Source: Opitutaceae bacterium (GTDB lineage Bacteria; Verrucomicrobiota; Verrucomicrobiae; Opitutales; Opitutaceae). Taken from it: 6,621 nucleotides of DNA. This document shows, one piece after another, positions 1-6,621 of this stretch (within the stretch, counting starts at the first letter, position 1; each line of letters opens with the position of its first letter). The translations under genes were made by a program, and so were the position numbers. The notes beneath the pieces are model-generated. The model worked only from the letters and a program-made list of their open reading frames with translations, was not told the origin of the DNA and made no database searches. The stretch is from assembly GCA_031266495.1 (NCBI GenBank), contig JAISAX010000305.1, positions 1 to 6,621 of the forward strand. Reading direction: 5' to 3'.

Positions 1-1
1 C

Positions 2-163
2 GTGCAGAAGTACAGCGACTTGCGTATTTTTTTCCGCCGGGACACCACGCACAAATACTTCATCAACAGTGACGGAAGTGATTATTGTACGAGTATTGCG
101 CATGTGGCTGCCGGAAATACAAACGGGAGAACAAGGCGGCGAAACTGGTGTGTGGTTGCCTGA
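2..163 (+). CDS. Possible 3' end of an unrecognised protein gene (partial)
   Basis: The frame is open from the left edge of the window to a TGA at 161-163, giving 53 codons. The first ~30 codons look coding: third positions are mostly G or C, and the composition is balanced (VQKYSDLRIFFRRDTTHKYF...). The last ~15 residues (NTNGRTRRRNWCVVA) look less protein-like. No domain is recognised. A second + frame is open from base 3 to about 224, so openness alone is weak evidence. If real, this is the C-terminus of a gene that starts outside the window. It has no visible link to the DUF1634 gene downstream, from which the 190-bp repeat element separates it. Confidence 0.3.
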   Translation: MQKYSDLRIFFRRDTTHKYFINSDGSDYCTSIAHVAAGNTNGRTRRRNWCVVA

Positions 164-235
164 ATGCAATCATATTTTTACGTATTTTTTCCGCCGCTGT
201 TTTTTTGCGCGTAACGCCAGCGCGTGACTTCAGTC
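164..235. other. Short AT-rich intergenic segment
   Basis: There is no gene here. The segment holds T-runs (185-190 and 200-206) and a second copy of the motif CGTAT-(T)6-CCGCCG at 181-196, matching 23-39 where the run is seven T. The T-run at 200-206 has no adjacent strong stem, so it is not called a terminator. It ends with TCAGTC (230-235), which recurs directly after the repeat element at 426-431. Confidence 0.4.
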
Positions 236-425
236 ACTGATGTTACGCAGACGAGGGTATTTTGATGCCGATCCGGTCCGGGGAGAGCACGCGTCTCGCG
301 TGCTGTGTTCGGCGTCTCGCCGAACACGGTTTGGATCGGATCGGCAGAAAAGGTTTGGGCGAGACGCCCAAGCCAGCACGCGAGACGCGTGCTCTCCCCG
401 GACCGGCTGCATGCGTAACATCAGT
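236..425. mobile_element. 190-bp TIR-bounded, hairpin-filled element (family A, copy 1)
   Basis: The termini are ACTGATGTTACGC (236-248) and its exact reverse complement GCGTAACATCAGT (413-425). TCAGTC lies immediately outside on both sides (230-235 and 426-431), which is compatible with a 6-bp target-site duplication. Inside is a perfect 32-bp inverted repeat (273-304 with 375-406), whose arms each contain a smaller palindrome (GCACGCG-TCT-CGCGTGC). Further hairpins are 305-327 (10-bp arms, TCT loop) and 355-371 (7-bp arms, AGA loop). Short open frames through it are produced by the palindromes and resemble no protein. The same termini bound a different core at 1306-1425. It looks like a non-autonomous mobile element or a large REP/BIME-like structure; no transposase is present in the window. 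Confidence 0.7.
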
Positions 426-485
426 TCAGTCAGTTAAAAAAGCTGTCTCGCCAGCCAGCCCGTTGCCTGCGTAATACCGGTAAAA

Positions 486-917
486 ATGAAAAACCGGAAA
501 CCCTCCTCCCGCCCTGCCGGCCATCCGGCCTCCATGCGAGTGGAGTTGCTCATCAGCGAAGTGCTTCGCCGGGGCGTATGGATCAGCCTCGCGCTGCTCG
601 CGACAGGCACGCTCATCTGTTTTCTTTGGTCGCACGACTACGGTCCCGGCGGCGGCACTGTCGCCGACCAGCAACGGCTGATCGCGAGCGAAGAGGCGTT
701 CCCGCGCACCCTCGCCTGGCTCGGCGAGGGACTGGCGCATCTGCGCGGCCAGGCGATCATCGTGCTCGGCCTGCTGCTCTTGATTGCGACGCCCGTCGTG
801 CGCGTGATCATCTCCATCGGCGGTTTTGCGATGGAGAAAGACCGACTCTATGTCGTCATCACGAGCACCGTGCTGCTGCTCCTGTTCGTGTCGTTCGCGC
901 TCGGCAAGGCCGGGTGA
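486..917 (+). CDS. DUF1634-family integral membrane protein
   Basis: This 143-residue protein has three predicted membrane segments: about 31-48 (GVWISLALLATGTLICFLW), 88-114 and 121-139. The block LLLIATPVVRVIISIGGF (97-114), followed by an EKDRLYVVIT-like stretch, is the recognisable DUF1634 signature (Pfam PF07843), and the length fits the family. The N-terminus is basic and proline-rich (KNRKPSSRPAGH). Met17 (534) is an alternative start in front of a more family-like beginning (MRVELLISEVLRRG). Neither start has a clear Shine-Dalgarno. The biochemical role is unknown. From family knowledge, these genes usually follow a TauE/SafE-type sulfite or organosulfonate exporter gene; none is visible in the 485 bases upstream. 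The 190-bp repeat element ends 60 bp before the ATG. The 3' end and its downstream flank are partly duplicated at 1446-1546. Confidence 0.85.
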   Translation: MKNRKPSSRPAGHPASMRVELLISEVLRRGVWISLALLATGTLICFLWSHDYGPGGGTVADQQRLIASEEAFPRTLAWLGEGLAHLRGQAIIVLGLLLLIATPVVRVIISIGGFAMEKDRLYVVITSTVLLLLFVSFALGKAG

Positions 918-1088
918 GAGGGTACGTTCCGGTCCTGAAACACGGAGCGCGGCGAGGCGCGCGGGGGGGCGGAAGACAGACCCCAGGCAGCCGAAGTCTG
1001 GCCTCTGGCCCTCGGGGAAGATTCGCCGTCGTCGCGGCCCCGGGACCGGGGCTGGACAATCGTCCGCGCCCGCGCAGAGTCCGCGGAT
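918..1088. other. GC-rich intergenic segment without a recognised gene
   Basis: No convincing reading frame is seen. The first ~32 bases (918-949, ending GAAACACGGAGCG) are duplicated at 1515-1546. The segment has a G7 run at 963-969 and a short CCCC-GGGACC-GGGG inverted repeat near 1040-1053. There is no clear terminator with a T-tail after the DUF1634 stop. Confidence 0.4.
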
Positions 1089-1265
1089 ATGAGCACTGCA
1101 CAAGGAACACTGCCCAGGCGCAAACCCTCCAAACGCCCGAGACGTCCAACCCGCCGCCTGTGGATTGACCCGCGCAAACCGATTCAGGGACAAGGCATCG
1201 GAACAGCCATCACATCCACCGATTATGACCCCGCCGCCCCGGCGTTTCCCGAAGACGACTGCTGA
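1089..1265 (+). CDS. Small hypothetical protein, 58 aa
   Basis: This ATG-to-TGA frame of 58 codons is strongly biphasic. The N-terminal half is very basic (MSTAQGTLPRRKPSKRPRRP, then TRRLW), and the C-terminal half is neutral to acidic (TDYDPAAPAFPEDDC). There is no signal peptide, membrane segment or known domain. The basic arm could bind nucleic acid, but that is only inference from charge. It lies 171 bp after the DUF1634 gene on the same strand. No clear ribosome-binding site is seen. It reads more like a protein than the overlapping frames because of the sharp charge segregation and clean start and stop, but a chance ORF in GC-rich DNA cannot be excluded. Confidence 0.4.
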   Translation: MSTAQGTLPRRKPSKRPRRPTRRLWIDPRKPIQGQGIGTAITSTDYDPAAPAFPEDDC

Positions 1266-1305
1266 CAAAAGCAGCGAAGGAAATCGGGGTAAAAGTCATC
1301 TGGTA

Positions 1306-1425
1306 ACTGATGTTACGCGGTGCCCTTCGTAGGGGCGTCGCTTGCGACGCCCGCGCCAGCCGGATGAAGTGGCGATACCCCAAGGGCTTCGCAAGCGAAG
1401 CCCCTTCGGCGTACGTAACATCACT
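1306..1425. mobile_element. 120-bp TIR-bounded, hairpin-filled element (family A, copy 2)
   Basis: The left end ACTGATGTTACGC (1306-1318) is identical to the left end of the 190-bp element. The right end CGTAACATCACT (1414-1425) matches the expected inverted repeat with one mismatch. The flanks TGGTA (1301-1305) and TGGCA (1426-1430) are a near-identical direct repeat. The core is unrelated to copy 1. It holds two perfect 9-bp-arm hairpins, GGGCGTCGC-TT-GCGACGCCC (1333-1352) and GGGCTTCGC-AA-GCGAAGCCC (1384-1403), which are similar to each other in inverted orientation. There is no coding capacity. A partial copy of the DUF1634 gene end lies 20 bp beyond the right terminus. Confidence 0.65.
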
Positions 1426-1445
1426 TGGCAAGGCCAGGCGGACGA

Positions 1446-1546
1446 GGCCAGGCGATCATCGTGCTCGGCCTGCTGCTCCTGCTCGTGTCGTTCGTTCTCG
1501 GCAAGGCCGGGTGAGCGGGCACGTTCCGGTCCTGAAACACGGAGCG
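1446..1546 (+). pseudogene. Truncated, internally deleted copy of the DUF1634 gene 3' end
   Basis: Bases 1446-1478 are identical to 747-779 (33/33) of the DUF1634 gene. Bases 1471-1546 match 874-949 at 71 of 76 positions, running through the stop codon and ~32 bp of downstream flank. The two matching blocks are joined at a shared TGCTGCTC, so 102 bp (34 codons) is missing, in frame, as expected for recombination between short repeats. The residual frame reads GQAIIVLGLLLLLVSFVLGKAG and then stops at 1511-1513, fusing TM2 to TM3. An in-frame stop lies at 1416-1418 and no good start is present, so it is treated as a remnant. Similarity to the gene ends on the left about 20 bp from the 120-bp repeat element. 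Confidence 0.75.
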
Positions 1547-1617
1547 TTCAATTTGAAACGTAGCGGAGCGGCTGCGCCTTCGCCCTGACCGGCAATGGCA
1601 ATGTGGCGCATTATCAG
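1547..1617. other. Intergenic segment before the 360-bp element
   Basis: No gene, promoter or terminator is recognised. This is the sequence between the DUF1634 remnant and the left direct repeat (TCGTAAA, 1618-1624) of the 360-bp element. Confidence 0.4.
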
Positions 1618-1624
1618 TCGTAAA

Positions 1625-1984
1625 CGGGCGCATCTCAAAAAGTGGACAGGCTCCGAAGAGGCACGGGCATCTTGCCCGCTCCGGCGTGGCACGGGCATCT
1701 TGCCCGTGAACGTTGCCTCACCGCGTAGCGCAGGCATCTTGCCTGCCTCTTTTTCTTTTCGCGCGAAGCGCGGCTTCCTTCTTCCGGTTCGCGAACCAAA
1801 GTCACTGCGCTTCGCGCCATCCAGTCGAATGCAGGCTGGAAGCCTGCGCTACACGTTGAGGCACAACGGCGGCGCTTCGCGCCGTCCACGGGCTGGAAGC
1901 CCGTGCCACTTCCGGAGCGGGCGAGACGCCCGCGCCACTTCGATCCGGTGGCTGTATGCCTGTCCACTTTTTGAGATGCGCCCG
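1625..1984. mobile_element. 360-bp MITE-like element with perfect 26-bp TIRs
   Basis: The left end (1625-1650, starting CGGGCGCATCTCAAAAAGTG) and right end (1959-1984) are perfect inverted repeats of 26 bp. The direct repeat TCGTAAA lies exactly outside on both sides (1618-1624 and 1985-1991), a convincing 7-bp target-site duplication. The interior is a series of hairpins: 1664-1678, 1690-1708 and 1730-1746 with TCT loops; 1831-1847 and 1887-1905 with GGA loops; 1917-1933 with an AGA loop; and GC-rich ones at 1760-1772 and 1870-1884. GGTTCGCGAACC (1786-1797) is a perfect palindrome. Long frames on both strands read through the hairpins as ARASCPL-, AGILPA- or SGTGFQPV-like strings. These are a well-known by-product of such repeats and not genes. 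It is probably a non-autonomous transposable element mobilised in trans. Confidence 0.8.
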
Positions 1985-2010
1985 TCGTAAACAAAACGAA
2001 AAATTTGTTC

Positions 2011-2041
2011 TTGATTTAGTAATCAAAATCAAATTTTGATT
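2011..2041. promoter_or_regulatory. Overlapping inverted repeats, candidate operator
   Basis: In a sharply AT-rich stretch there are two nested dyads: TTGATT-TAGT-AATCAA (2011-2026) and AATCAAAA-TCAAA-TTTTGATT (2021-2041, perfect 8-bp arms). The second overlaps the predicted -35 hexamer of the operon promoter. A dyad at this place suits repression by a dimeric regulator, and the GntR-LacI protein encoded downstream is the obvious candidate. The pairing is inferred. Confidence 0.45.
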
Positions 2042-2064
2042 GCCGGCAGCTATTCCATTATAAC
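2036..2064 (+). promoter_or_regulatory. Sigma70-like promoter of the beta-helix/regulator/PEP-CTERM operon
   Basis: TTGATT (2036-2041) and TATAAC (2059-2064) are separated by 17 bp. They match TTGACA at four of six positions and TATAAT at five of six. Transcription would begin near 2071, about 16 nt before the ATG at 2087, leaving a very short leader. Confidence 0.5.
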
Positions 2065-2086
2065 AGTTCACCAAATCCAAAGTCCG

Positions 2087-3730
2087 ATGCTCCCCCCCCC
2101 CCCACCGCTGCCGCGATTCCCCAAGGGAAATCCTTTCCCTACACGCTTCTTCCATCTTGTCCTGGCGCTGTTCCTCTTCGGCACGTTGGACATGCCAGGG
2201 CGTAATGCTGACGGCATTATCTCCGAACACGGCAAATATAGTGCGGCTTACATGAGCGACTGGGCAACGTTGCCCACCGCCGACAAACACCCCCGCCGCC
2301 CCCTCCCTCCGCTTTCCTCGCTCCAACCCGTCAAGGGCGAAACCCTCCGCCGCGCATGGCTTCACGAAAAAAACGTCCGGCTCGCCGACCTCGAACTCGC
2401 AGTCACATGGGAGAATCATGCTGACCCGGCTTCCGCCACCGGGACCAAACAAAACGCTGCCGGAAACCAAACAAAATCCCCCCACGCCACCACGCTCTTC
2501 CGCATCACCAATGCCGACGAGGTGGTGGTGGAAAACATCACCCTCCTCCAGGCCGACGCCGATTATCGCGCCTACAATACGATTCTCATCGAAGGGGCGG
2601 ACCGCGTCGTCATTCGCAACGTCCGGCTTGCCGGAACCGTCGCGTCCTTCCACCTGCGCATCGAGGGCTGTCGCGACGTGTTCATCGACAACCTCGAAAT
2701 TGCCGGCCTCGATTACCACGGGCACGGACGCCCTCGCGTCGGCGGCGGACTCTGGCTCAACAACGGCAACACCGGACGCCTTGGCATCAATGGCACCGGC
2801 CTCTGGACGGAATACGCCCGGCAGCCCGGCTGGCAGGTCATCCAGAACAGCTACTTCCACGATGGCATTGAAAGCGACGGCGGCGAATGGCGCAACCAGG
2901 ACGCCGTTCTCATCCACCACCCCGGCCACGGCGTCCTCTTCAACAACGTAGTGGAAAACTGGTTTCACCCGCCAATGGACGGCGGTTTTGACATCGCTTT
3001 CCGCCGTGCCGACCCCGAATTGCAAGGCAAGTTCTTCCGCATCGAACGCAACATCCTCCGCAACGTCACCCTCATCAAAACCCCCGCCGCCGCGCCCGGC
3101 CCGAACACGCTCTTTTACGCGAACAACCTCTTCATCAACACCCGGCTCGCCGACTATCACAAGGGCGCCGCCAACGAAGTCCGCTACATTCACAACACCT
3201 ATGTTTACGACCTCGCCAAAGCCCCCCCCCCGCTTCGCCAACTAGCCCGGCGCGGCGCGTCCGGTTACGCCTGCCTCTGGAATTACGGCGCGACCACCCG
3301 CCTCGAAAACTCCCTCCTTTACCGCCCCGATGCCGACGTGCCGTTCACCCTGTATTCGGCCAACAAGGACGCCGCGCCCGACAAATACCTCCACTTCAAG
3401 CCCGCCAACAACACCTACGCCCTCGACACGCAAAAACTCGCCTGGCTGCGCACCGCCCGCGACGGCATCAAATGCTCCACCCTCGGCGACTGGCGCGGCC
3501 TGACCGGCGCCGACGCCGGCAGCGTTCTCGTCACCCCGCCAACCGTCCGCTTCGCCAACTACGAAAACGACGACTTCCGCCTCCGCGCGATTCCCGCCGC
3601 GACGGCCGCCTCCGATTACCTTTCGCCCGCCGACAAACGTATGAAGATCGATCGCGATTTTCATGGACAACCCCGCAACCGCGCCGTGACCGCGCCGGGG
3701 GCGTTTTGCGCGATTCCCGCCGCCCCGTGA
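2087..3730 (+). CDS. Secreted right-handed parallel beta-helix protein
   Basis: This 547-residue protein has a basic, proline-rich start, then a hydrophobic stretch at about 21-34 (FFHLVLALFLFGTL) that looks like a signal peptide or N-terminal anchor without an obvious AXA site. From about 145 to 410 it contains repeating short strands ending in N or G turns, such as ADRVVIRNVRLAG, CRDVFIDNLEIAG, GVLFNNVVENW, FFRIERNILRN and EVRYIHNTYVYD, typical of PbH1 right-handed parallel beta-helix repeats. The end (494-540) has the NDDFRLR...DRDFHGQPR...APGAF pattern seen in many secreted beta-helix proteins. Such proteins often cleave or bind polysaccharides; no catalytic residues could be assigned. 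The ATG at 2087 was chosen because the upstream TTG at 2036 lies in the -35 box. Met36 (2192) or Met56 (2252) are alternatives but would lose the hydrophobic segment. Codons 2-7 are a C12 run and codons 379-382 contain a C10 run. Confidence 0.8.
   Translation: MLPPPPPLPRFPKGNPFPTRFFHLVLALFLFGTLDMPGRNADGIISEHGKYSAAYMSDWATLPTADKHPRRPLPPLSSLQPVKGETLRRAWLHEKNVRLADLELAVTWENHADPASATGTKQNAAGNQTKSPHATTLFRITNADEVVVENITLLQADADYRAYNTILIEGADRVVIRNVRLAGTVASFHLRIEGCRDVFIDNLEIAGLDYHGHGRPRVGGGLWLNNGNTGRLGINGTGLWTEYARQPGWQVIQNSYFHDGIESDGGEWRNQDAVLIHHPGHGVLFNNVVENWFHPPMDGGFDIAFRRADPELQGKFFRIERNILRNVTLIKTPAAAPGPNTLFYANNLFINTRLADYHKGAANEVRYIHNTYVYDLAKAPPPLRQLARRGASGYACLWNYGATTRLENSLLYRPDADVPFTLYSANKDAAPDKYLHFKPANNTYALDTQKLAWLRTARDGIKCSTLGDWRGLTGADAGSVLVTPPTVRFANYENDDFRLRAIPAATAASDYLSPADKRMKIDRDFHGQPRNRAVTAPGAFCAIPAAP
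2092..2103 (+). repeat. Poly-C tract (C12) right after the beta-helix start codon
   Basis: Twelve consecutive C directly follow ATGCT. The tract encodes prolines 3-7 in the present frame; loss or gain of one base would shift the frame of almost the whole protein. It could be a slippage site or a sequencing artefact. Confidence 0.7.
3222..3231 (+). repeat. Poly-C tract (C10) inside the beta-helix gene
   Basis: Ten consecutive C in the context AAAG(C)10G encode the end of Ala379 and Pro380-382. The reading frame continues correctly on both sides with beta-helix-like sequence, so the length shown is the in-frame one. Confidence 0.65.
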
Positions 3731-3780
3731 CAATCGCCCCGACAAATCTTCTCACGCGACCGACCACCACGCGTAACCAT

Positions 3781-4914
3781 ATGATCACTACAACCGTCAC
3801 TTCAACCGCGCCGGACAGGCACGCCGAGCAACCCACCAAGCTCAAGGCAATTTACCAATGTCTTGAAAAACGCATTACCAGCGGCGTCTGGCCTGTCGGC
3901 ACGCAAATCCCCACCGAGATGGAACTCGCCGAGGAATTCGAATGCGGACGCTCCACCATCAGCAAAGCCGTCGCCTGGCTCGCGCACGACGGCTGGGTTG
4001 AACGCAAAACCCGCGCAGGAACCCGAGTCCTCCGCGCCACCCCGGGAAAAGCCCCCCCCCCCCTTCTCTCCCTTGACGCCTGTGCTTTCATTTATCCAAG
4101 CGACCAGCATGAAGGCATCCGCAGAATCATGACCGGTTTCCAAACCGCCGCCCACCGCGCTCAACGCCAGACCGTCATGCTCTCCACCGGCACCGATTTC
4201 CGCCGCGAAGCCGAGGCGGTCGGACACCTCGGAGAGTTCGACGTCAAAGGCGCCGTCCTCCTCCCCGTCGTCGTCAACCCGAGTGATTACGTCTATTACA
4301 CGCAAATGCTCCTCGCCTGCAAATTCCCCGTCGTGCTCGTCACGCTCGACATGACGGCGATGCGCCGCCCATCCGTCATCCTTGACGGCTTCCACGCCGG
4401 ATACACCGCCACGCGCCACCTCCTCGACAAAGGGCTGCGCAAGATCGGCTTCATCGCGAATCAGGCATGGATTCCCGTCGCCCGCAACAAACACGCCGGC
4501 TACGCCCGCGCCATGGAGGAGGCCGGCCTCGCTGAAGCCGCCGCCGCGCTCGCCCACCGCGACGCCGAGATGCAACCCAGTTTTGAAGACCCGCTCGCCG
4601 AACCCGAACGACTCGCCCGCCTCTACCTGCAACGACACCCCGACGTCGAAGCGATCGTCTGCGCCAGTGATTTTCTGGCGCTCGGAGTGCTCCGTGCCGG
4701 CGGACGCCGCGTGCCTCGCAACCTCAAGGTCGTTGGTATCGACGACTACGCGCCCGCCGCCGTCTCAAACCCGCCGCTCACCACCTACCGCGTCCCCTAC
4801 GAACGCATGGGCGAGCGCGCCTTTGAACTCCTCGAAAACCTCCTCGGCGACACCCCGGTGCCGCCATTCGATTATCCGTTGCGCGGAGAACTCATCCTCC
4901 GTGAAACCGCCTGA
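3781..4914 (+). CDS. GntR-LacI chimeric transcriptional regulator
   Basis: This 377-residue protein has a GntR-type winged helix at about 20-85: IPTEMELAEEF, then CGRSTISKAVAWLAHDGW, then the wing ERKTRAGTRV. A proline linker (92-94) follows, then a LacI/periplasmic-binding-protein-like sensor domain from about 98 to 377. The sensor keeps family landmarks: GYTATRHLLDKGLRKIGFI (207-225), AIVCASDFLALGVLRAGG, KVVGIDD (317-323) and PPLTTYRVPYERMGERAFELL. The design is that of AraR-like regulators, which usually repress sugar genes and release DNA on binding a sugar; the ligand here is unknown. The start at 3781 fits the domain boundary, although the frame is open further upstream inside the beta-helix gene. 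It lies 50 bp after that gene and 30 bp before the PEP-CTERM gene, so co-transcription is likely. A C12 run encodes the linker between the two domains. Confidence 0.9.
   Translation: MITTTVTSTAPDRHAEQPTKLKAIYQCLEKRITSGVWPVGTQIPTEMELAEEFECGRSTISKAVAWLAHDGWVERKTRAGTRVLRATPGKAPPPLLSLDACAFIYPSDQHEGIRRIMTGFQTAAHRAQRQTVMLSTGTDFRREAEAVGHLGEFDVKGAVLLPVVVNPSDYVYYTQMLLACKFPVVLVTLDMTAMRRPSVILDGFHAGYTATRHLLDKGLRKIGFIANQAWIPVARNKHAGYARAMEEAGLAEAAAALAHRDAEMQPSFEDPLAEPERLARLYLQRHPDVEAIVCASDFLALGVLRAGGRRVPRNLKVVGIDDYAPAAVSNPPLTTYRVPYERMGERAFELLENLLGDTPVPPFDYPLRGELILRETA
4052..4063 (+). repeat. Poly-C tract (C12) at the regulator's interdomain linker
   Basis: Twelve consecutive C in the context AAAAG(C)12TT encode Ala91-Pro92-94 and the first base of Leu95. 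A one-base slip would leave an intact DNA-binding domain without its sensor domain. It shares the AAAG(C)n context with the tract at 3222. Confidence 0.7.
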
Positions 4915-4944
4915 AAAAAACACCTGAACCCATCCGGCAATGCC

Positions 4945-6621
<1,677 letters not shown>

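Noticed and set aside
190..206. Possible rho-independent terminator (CCGCCGCTG followed by seven T)
   Set aside because: There is no adjacent stem: the nearest complementary GCGGCG is about 50 bases upstream, giving a poor hairpin.
262..474. 70-codon plus-strand frame
   Set aside because: It reads through the large inverted repeat and has no protein-like features.
426..1268. 280-codon open frame on the minus strand
   Set aside because: It is antisense to the well-supported DUF1634 gene; its protein is low-complexity and Arg/Gly/Glu-rich with no domain, as expected for a shadow frame in GC-rich DNA.
240..1985. CRISPR-like array from the repeated palindromes
   Set aside because: Repeats differ in stem sequence and spacing is irregular, with no unique spacers of constant length and no cas genes.
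1595..1990. 131-codon plus-strand frame and the overlapping minus-strand frame
   Set aside because: These are translations of the hairpin repeats (ARASCPL, AGILPA, SGTGFQPV strings), which make spurious ORFs in many genomes of this group.
2036..2086. TTG start 17 codons upstream for the beta-helix gene
   Set aside because: The TTG is part of the predicted -35 box and of the dyad, and the added residues do not resemble a signal peptide.
1802..3241. 479-codon open frame on the minus strand
   Set aside because: It is antisense to the beta-helix gene and runs into the 360-bp hairpin element; its Val/Gly/Glu-rich composition mirrors the opposite-strand codons.

Overview
This 6.6-kb window most likely comes from a GC-rich member of Verrucomicrobiota, probably Opitutaceae. 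That is inferred from three things: a secreted PEP-CTERM protein with autotransporter-associated beta-strand repeats and a typical N-terminus; a GntR-LacI chimeric regulator beside a beta-helix protein; and dense intergenic hairpins of the 'gggcgagacgccc' and 'cacgggcatcttgcccgtg' type. No rRNA, tRNA or CRISPR array is visible. The last ~105 bases are almost pure G and look like a sequencing or assembly artefact at a contig end.

Left part (1-1620): a possible 3' end of an unrecognised gene (2-163); a 190-bp element with terminal inverted repeats (236-425); a DUF1634-family membrane protein gene (486-917); a small hypothetical ORF (1089-1265); a 120-bp element with the same termini as the first (1306-1425); and, next to it, a broken partial copy of the DUF1634 gene 3' end (1446-1546).

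Middle (1625-1984): a 360-bp MITE-like element with perfect 26-bp terminal inverted repeats. It is flanked by an exact 7-bp direct repeat and filled with short hairpins, and carries no credible gene.

Right part (2011-6621): a likely operon, all on the + strand. An AT-rich promoter/operator region leads into a secreted right-handed parallel beta-helix protein (2087-3730). A GntR-type DNA-binding domain fused to a LacI-type sensor domain follows (3781-4914), then a PEP-CTERM protein with autotransporter-associated beta-strand repeats (4945 to the end, stop not seen). The gaps are 50 and 30 bp with no terminator. The arrangement suggests a locally controlled surface or polysaccharide-related cassette: a sensor/repressor plus two exported beta-rich proteins, the last sorted by an exosortase encoded elsewhere. 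The substrate cannot be told from the sequence.

The most unusual content is the set of three TIR-bounded, gene-free elements built from variable-stem hairpins with recurring three-base loops, and the long poly-C tracts (12, 10 and 12 bases) inside the reading frames of the beta-helix and regulator genes.
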